A stretch of 64,000 nt of DNA from a candidate division Zixibacteria bacterium HGW-Zixibacteria-1. GTDB taxonomy: Bacteria > Zixibacteria > MSB-5A5 > GN15 > PGXB01. The stretch covers positions 1 through 64,000 of the forward strand of contig PGXB01000008.1 in NCBI GenBank assembly GCA_002838945.1, in the 5' to 3' direction. The position numbers and the translations under genes were made by a program. The notes beneath the pieces were generated by a model that saw nothing but the letters and a program-made list of their open reading frames with translations, did not search any database and was not told where the DNA came from. This document shows positions 61,944-64,000 of this stretch, piece after piece; the stretch's first letter is position 1; each line of letters begins with the position of its first letter.

Positions 61944-63296
61944 TCACTCCACAAACAGGTTGTAGCTTATCCGCCCGCCACTTCCGCCTTCTTCTCGAAT
62001 CTCAATAGTACGCTCCCCTGATCCGGTGATGTATGAGCTTAAATCCAAACCGCCGCTGGCAAAAGTGCCGTCAAAAGGACCCGCGACAGGTGATCCGTCA
62101 ATATAGACATAAATATTAGAAGGAAGAGTGCCTGCGGCAACACCGATTGCTTCCAGGCCGGCGCCGGTTGAAGATGCCGAGCCCGTGAAAGAGTGTGAGT
62201 GAGTAATATTATCGGCCGCTGTTGTCCCTGAATATGAGTGACTATGCGAAGGGCTGGCACTGCTTATGGATAAGGAGTGGCTGTGATTGCCTCCGGCATT
62301 GTTGATGGTCAAGGTATGATTATGACTACCCAAGGCACCATTTATGGTCAGCGGATGTGTATGATTACTTGAATCGGGACTGACCGAACCATAGACTACT
62401 TGATCATATCCGCCATTATCGATCAAGACATCACCAAGCGCTGCCAGATAATTCCCTGAATGAACGCCAAAAAAATAGAAATTATGATGGTGAGCGCCGC
62501 TTTTGGACATTGAATATGAATGGCCATGATTGAGATCGACAGATCCCATGCTATAGCCATGAGAATGCGACAGATTGTAGTCTCCGATTGATCCGGTATG
62601 CGTATGGGCGGCACTGGTGGTTCCACTGGTTCCAGAATAAGAATGTGTATGGGAAACCGAAGAAGAAACCACTGTGCCCGAGATATCGTGTGAGTGGGCA
62701 TTAATACCGTCATGAGTGTGATAAGAAAGAGGTCCCTGATATCCACTGCCGTATAAATATAAGGTGACAGTTGGATTGGCCGTTCTTGCCACGAAAGGCA
62801 CAACTGTTATGGAGTTGGGATTTATATCCATTATCTGATGATATAAATCACGGCTCTGGATCACGCGTTCTGAGACCACTGAATAGGCCGCCGTGTCCGC
62901 TGCATTTGCACTTTGCGCCTTCAGAGAACTGAATGCAAAAGATGTGCTGGATAAATCGGTCAGGATTTCCGAATCCATCCCGATTATTATCCCGAGCCTG
63001 AGTTTGCCATGATCGCCAAGTGTTCCCGGAAGGGGATTGGATGAACCCAGATAGTGATTGAATAACCCGTCTTTTACCTGGATCGGCAGATAGCCGTCGG
63101 ACGACCATATCTCATTATCCAGGGAGTCGATAATTCGGAATTTTATTGAGTAAATATTGTCAGCCACCGGCTTGCCGGTCAGGTCAGTTAAGCGGCCCTG
63201 GTAGCTGATTGTGTGTGGAATTTGTGCTGAGACAGCAGTTGTCAGCACGAACAGGACAATGATAGAGCATAGTGACAATAGCCAAATGCGCTTCAT
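61944..63296 (-). CDS. Exported fibre-like protein with twelve His-x-His motifs
   Basis: 450 residues. Signal peptide (MKRIWLLSLCSIIVLFVLTTAVSA), then an N-terminal domain IPHTISYQGRLTDLTGKPVADNIYSIKFRI... common in FCB surface proteins, then a low-complexity Ser/Thr/Gly-rich shaft with twelve HxH or HHH motifs mostly 12-15 residues apart, and a short C-terminal beta domain. Regular HxH motifs in T4-type tail fibre tips (gp37) coordinate iron along a trimer axis; a similar metal-pinned trimeric fibre is inferred here. The ATG at 63294-63296 has GGGGGG upstream. No phage genes surround it, so a chromosomal surface appendage or adhesin is preferred over a prophage fibre. Confidence 0.78.
   Translation of the reverse strand: MKRIWLLSLCSIIVLFVLTTAVSAQIPHTISYQGRLTDLTGKPVADNIYSIKFRIIDSLDNEIWSSDGYLPIQVKDGLFNHYLGSSNPLPGTLGDHGKLRLGIIIGMDSEILTDLSSTSFAFSSLKAQSANAADTAAYSVVSERVIQSRDLYHQIMDINPNSITVVPFVARTANPTVTLYLYGSGYQGPLSYHTHDGINAHSHDISGTVVSSSVSHTHSYSGTSGTTSAAHTHTGSIGDYNLSHSHGYSMGSVDLNHGHSYSMSKSGAHHHNFYFFGVHSGNYLAALGDVLIDNGGYDQVVYGSVSPDSSNHTHPLTINGALGSHNHTLTINNAGGNHSHSLSISSASPSHSHSYSGTTAADNITHSHSFTGSASSTGAGLEAIGVAAGTLPSNIYVYIDGSPVAGPFDGTFASGGLDLSSYITGSGERTIEIREEGGSGGRISYNLFVE
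62193..62720 (-). repeat. HxH repeat region of the fibre gene
   Basis: Codons for HTH, HSH, HTH, HTH, HSH, HGH, HHH, HTH, HNH, HSH, HSH, HSH occur in that order. Most intervals are 12-15 residues, with one gap of about 43 after HHH. Repeats differ at the DNA level, so they are old or selected rather than recently copied. Confidence 0.85.
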
Positions 63297-63493
63297 AGGT
63301 CCCCCCATGTAAAAGGTTAGAAGTAACGCAGTTTATTAGACTACGATGTAGTATTTTGACTCAGATATGTTGACGAATCTAATTGTGCAATCTTCCGACC
63401 TTAGAAATACGATTTTCTAAAATGAAATTTTAAGGGTTGTGCTCAAAACCCGTCCAATTATACTAAATGGCAACTTGAAAGTCAATATATCGT

Positions 63494-63528
63494 AATTAAA
63501 AAAACCGCCCGTTGTTAAGGGCGGTTTT
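63494..63528 (-). terminator. Terminator of rpmB
   Basis: On the minus strand AAAACCGCCC (complement of 63519-63528) pairs with GGGCGGTTTT (complement of 63501-63510) and is followed by a T-rich run. It lies 28 bases past the rpmB stop. Confidence 0.88.
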
Positions 63529-63555
63529 GAATTTTGATCGAAATTGTAAACGATC

Positions 63556-63789
63556 TCAGACGGTCGGCTGGGCACCCTCCGGGCGCGCTTTCTTATGGCG
63601 GGTCACTTTGAGGACCTTGCCCGCTTTGAGACAGGAAGTGCAAACTCTGATCTTTTTCACCGTTCCGTCAACATTAGCCCGGACATTCTGAAGGTTCGGA
63701 TTCCAGCGCCGTTTCGTTATATTATGTGCGTGCGAAATCGCATTTCCGAATACAGGCTTTTTCCCGCATATTTCACAAACTTTAGCCAT
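63556..63789 (-). CDS. rpmB: Large-subunit ribosomal protein L28 (bL28)
   Basis: 77 residues beginning [29 protein letters not shown], with zinc-type CEIC and CTSC pairs (Cys5/8 and the second pair near 50-53), as in the C+ form of L28. The C+ form carries a structural zinc. The ATG at 63787-63789 follows GGGAG. It is transcribed alone from the promoter at 63926-63954 with a leader of about 130 bases. Confidence 0.96.
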   Translation of the reverse strand: MAKVCEICGKKPVFGNAISHAHNITKRRWNPNLQNVRANVDGTVKKIRVCTSCLKAGKVLKVTRHKKARPEGAQPTV

Positions 63790-63925
63790 ATCTTCTATCT
63801 CCCAAAAAATTTAGACAATCATAATAATAAAAATACCCGAAAAAGCAAGCATATATTTGATTCTTATTTAAGAAATATCGGTAAAATCATCAAAAAAATG
63901 CCCATTTCCGGAACGTGGCATCAAT

Positions 63926-63954
63926 AATTTAATAGTAACGCAGTTTGAAATCAA
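63926..63954 (-). promoter_or_regulatory. Candidate rpmB promoter
   Basis: On the minus strand TTGATT (complement of 63949-63954), 17 bases, TAAATT (complement of 63926-63931). Confidence 0.45.
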
Positions 63955-63955
63955 C

Positions 63956-63983
63956 TTGACAAGATGGCTATTATTGTTAAATT
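63956..63983 (+). promoter_or_regulatory. Rightward promoter at the window edge
   Basis: Perfect TTGACA (63956-63961), 16 bases, TAAATT (63978-63983). It is divergent from rpmB and points to a gene beyond the window. Confidence 0.5.
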
Positions 63984-64000
63984 AATTAAGGCTAATCAAA

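Noticed and set aside
61944-63296. Prophage tail-fibre remnant
   Set aside because: It has a secretory signal peptide and an FCB surface domain, and no capsid, terminase, integrase or att-like repeats are near.

Overview
The window reads as chromosome of a Gram-negative bacterium of the FCB superphylum. It is most like candidate phylum Zixibacteria or a close relative, but that placement is inferred from protein style, not from a marker tree. The signs are C-terminal domains of the type IX secretion kind (NYPNPFNPST motif) on a gingipain-like peptidase, a related FlgD-like tail on a propeller protein, paired dockerin repeats ending INYLYK.G, several lipoproteins, an outer-membrane barrel, frequent TTG starts and a meso-diaminopimelate type MurE. 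Gene density is high. No transposase, integrase, CRISPR array, rRNA or tRNA was seen.

Layout. 1-2.4 kb: a secreted repeat protein that may be cut short and two related small lipoproteins. 2.6-16.5 kb: mostly unlinked genes. These are a ComM/YifB ATPase behind a hairpin leader, a barrel protein, a GAF-GAF-PP2C phosphatase, an ethylbenzene-dehydrogenase-type haem lipoprotein, a GT-C glycosyltransferase, a member of the 4-hydroxybutyryl-CoA dehydratase fold lacking recognisable Fe-S ligands, a membrane protein like the N-terminal half of Lnt, an exosortase-type sorted protein, a sodium/solute symporter with a 33-residue companion gene, and two uncharacterised membrane proteins. 16.5-27.6 kb: a Ycf48-like propeller, then a long same-strand run ftsE-ftsX-envC-like, holB-ricT-metG-tatD-rsmA, a divergent pdxJ paralogue and rluD. 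27.7-30.7 kb: an M16 peptidase pair, one active-type and one lacking the zinc motif. 30.8-41.4 kb: purM-gpmI-lnt, then a propeller protein, a FemAB/GNAT-like transferase and three glycosyltransferases, one with a run of ten G. 41.4-43.7 kb: a C25 peptidase. 44.1-60.2 kb: a full division/cell-wall (dcw) cluster mraZ-rsmH-ftsL-ftsI-murE-murF-mraY-murD-ftsW-murG-murC-ftsQ-ftsA-ftsZ, without murB or ddl. 60.4-63.8 kb: a lone flagellin, a dockerin protein coupled to a His-x-His fibre protein, and rpmB.

How the genes fit together. The dcw cluster supplies lipid II precursors and the septal machine. FtsEX plus the degenerate LytM protein at 17.5-20.2 kb would control septal amidases in the same process. 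Lnt, the lipoproteins, the M16 pair, the C25 peptidase and the fibre/dockerin pair belong to envelope and surface biology. The 35-41 kb group probably builds or modifies a surface glycan.

No complete new defence or mobile system was found. The most interesting items are the twelve-fold HxH fibre gene, the G10 tract in a glycosyltransferase, and three conserved-looking proteins with replaced key residues (PdxJ-like, FtsE, AbfD-like). Comparisons with reference proteins were made from memory of the families, not by alignment software.
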